A stretch of DNA of 6,093 nt, from NCBI GenBank assembly GCA_003557445.1, contig PWOK01000178.1, positions 1-6,093 of the forward strand, written 5' to 3'. Positions within the stretch are counted from its first letter, which is position 1, and every line of letters starts with the position of its first letter. Position numbers and translations under genes: made by a program. Below the pieces are notes generated by a model. That model saw only the letters and a list, made by a program, of their open reading frames with translations. It ran no database searches and was not told the DNA's origin. The stretch comes from Halanaerobiaceae bacterium (GTDB taxonomy: Bacteria > Bacillota_F > Halanaerobiia > Halanaerobiales > CSSED10-376). Shown here in pieces: positions 5,500 through 6,093 of the stretch.

Positions 5500-6093
5500 T
5501 TAAAAATTTAATATTAATTGTAGCCTTAAAATTAATAATTGTATAAAATTATTTATTGGAGGTGATAAAAATCCAATTAAAAGTAAGGGTAAAAGAATAG
5601 CAAGAAATATCTGAATCCAGTAATGAAAACAAAATTTTCTTTTATATAATTTACTGACCCCCCTGGCATCTACCAGAATATTGCCTATTTTCATGCGAAC
5701 AAGAATAGTACTGGCCATTCCCGGCCTGCCTTTTTCTAAGAAATCAATCATACTGGAGTGTGTTCCTACTGCTGTAATTAATTCAGCTCCTTTCTCATGG
5801 GCAAATAACATAGCAATATCTTCACTTGTACCTGGAGCAGGAAATTTAATAAAATTCAGTTCAAGGTTTTCCAGTCTTTCCTGGCCTGGTGCCTTACCAC
5901 CTGGATAAGCATGTACAATTAATTGAGCCCCACTTTTTAAGGCCCTATCAGAAACACTATCCATATCTCCGATGATAATATCAGGAAAATAACCATGATC
6001 CAGACAGCCATCTGCACCCCCATCAACCGCAATTATAAAGGGGTCTAGCTCATCAATATATGACTTAATGGCTAATAAATCATTTTTATAATC
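5500..6093 (-). CDS. steA: SteA-like protein with thiamin-pyrophosphokinase-like domain; 5' end outside window
   Basis: Only the last 197 residues are present; the frame is open to the window edge, and the first internal ATG (5964) falls inside a conserved motif, so it is not the start. The fragment carries VDGGAD at 23-28 and GDMDSVSD at 42-49, both typical of the thiamin-pyrophosphokinase catalytic fold, then a SEDIAM segment and a THSSMIDFLEKGRPGMASTILVR block seen in SteA proteins. The C-terminus has a strong transmembrane helix at about 158-178 and a second hydrophobic stretch to the end, which places the nucleotide-binding-like domain on the cytoplasmic membrane face. In Corynebacterium, SteA is at the division site and works with SteB to regulate the RipA hydrolase. 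True thiamin pyrophosphokinase is shorter and soluble, so this is not a thiamin enzyme. The SteB-like gene follows after 34 nt. Confidence 0.82.
   Translation of the reverse strand, partial: DYKNDLLAIKSYIDELDPFIIAVDGGADGCLDHGYFPDIIIGDMDSVSDRALKSGAQLIVHAYPGGKAPGQERLENLELNFIKFPAPGTSEDIAMLFAHEKGAELITAVGTHSSMIDFLEKGRPGMASTILVRMKIGNILVDARGVSKLYKRKFCFHYWIQIFLAILLPLLLIGFLSPPINNFIQLLILRLQLILNF

Noticed and set aside
5681..5908. Plus-strand open frame of 75 codons
   Set aside because: It lies opposite the conserved SteA-like coding region.
5500..5964. A complete 154-residue gene starting at the internal ATG
   Set aside because: That ATG is the methionine of the GDMDSVSD motif; the frame continues upstream to the window edge with conserved residues, so the gene is partial.

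Overview
The window is AT-rich bacterial DNA. Every supported gene lies on the minus strand, so transcription runs from high to low coordinates. A ferredoxin-linked 2-oxoacid oxidoreductase points to an anaerobe. Clear AGGAGG-type ribosome binding sites, short intergenic gaps, a sigma-A-like promoter and the protein flavour suggest an anaerobic Firmicute. A fermentative clostridium of the Halanaerobiales type is my best guess, from general resemblance only.

Layout in transcription order. (1) Positions 6093 to 3479 hold a cell-envelope cluster: the C-terminal part of a SteA-like protein with a thiamin-pyrophosphokinase-like fold, a short SteB/MctB-like membrane coiled-coil protein, a family 2 glycosyltransferase, and a short MraY/WecA-like polyprenyl-phosphate sugar-phosphate transferase. 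Spacing is tight (34 nt, a 4-nt GTGA overlap, 20 nt), so these are probably one operon. (2) Positions 3477 to 2405 hold an ornithine carbamoyltransferase gene with its own promoter. The -35 box begins one base after the previous stop codon, and the position of the -10 box rules out the longest possible start codon. (3) Positions 2324 to 2106 encode a 72-residue glycine-rich, probably membrane-associated protein of unknown function, followed by a good intrinsic terminator. (4) Positions 1962 to 1 hold a VorDBA-type operon: a two-cluster ferredoxin subunit, the alpha subunit, and a TPP-binding subunit cut by the window edge. These would oxidise a branched-chain or related 2-oxoacid to its acyl-CoA and pass the electrons to ferredoxin.

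The envelope cluster is the most interesting part. It combines homologues of two actinobacterial cell-separation proteins (SteA and SteB) with two enzymes that look able to start and extend, or transfer, a lipid-linked sugar. The phosphotransferase and the SteB homologue are both unusually short. No rRNA, tRNA, CRISPR array, insertion sequence or long repeat was seen. No gene-free stretch exceeds 300 bases; the longest gap is 143 bases (1963-2105) and holds a terminator and a possible promoter.
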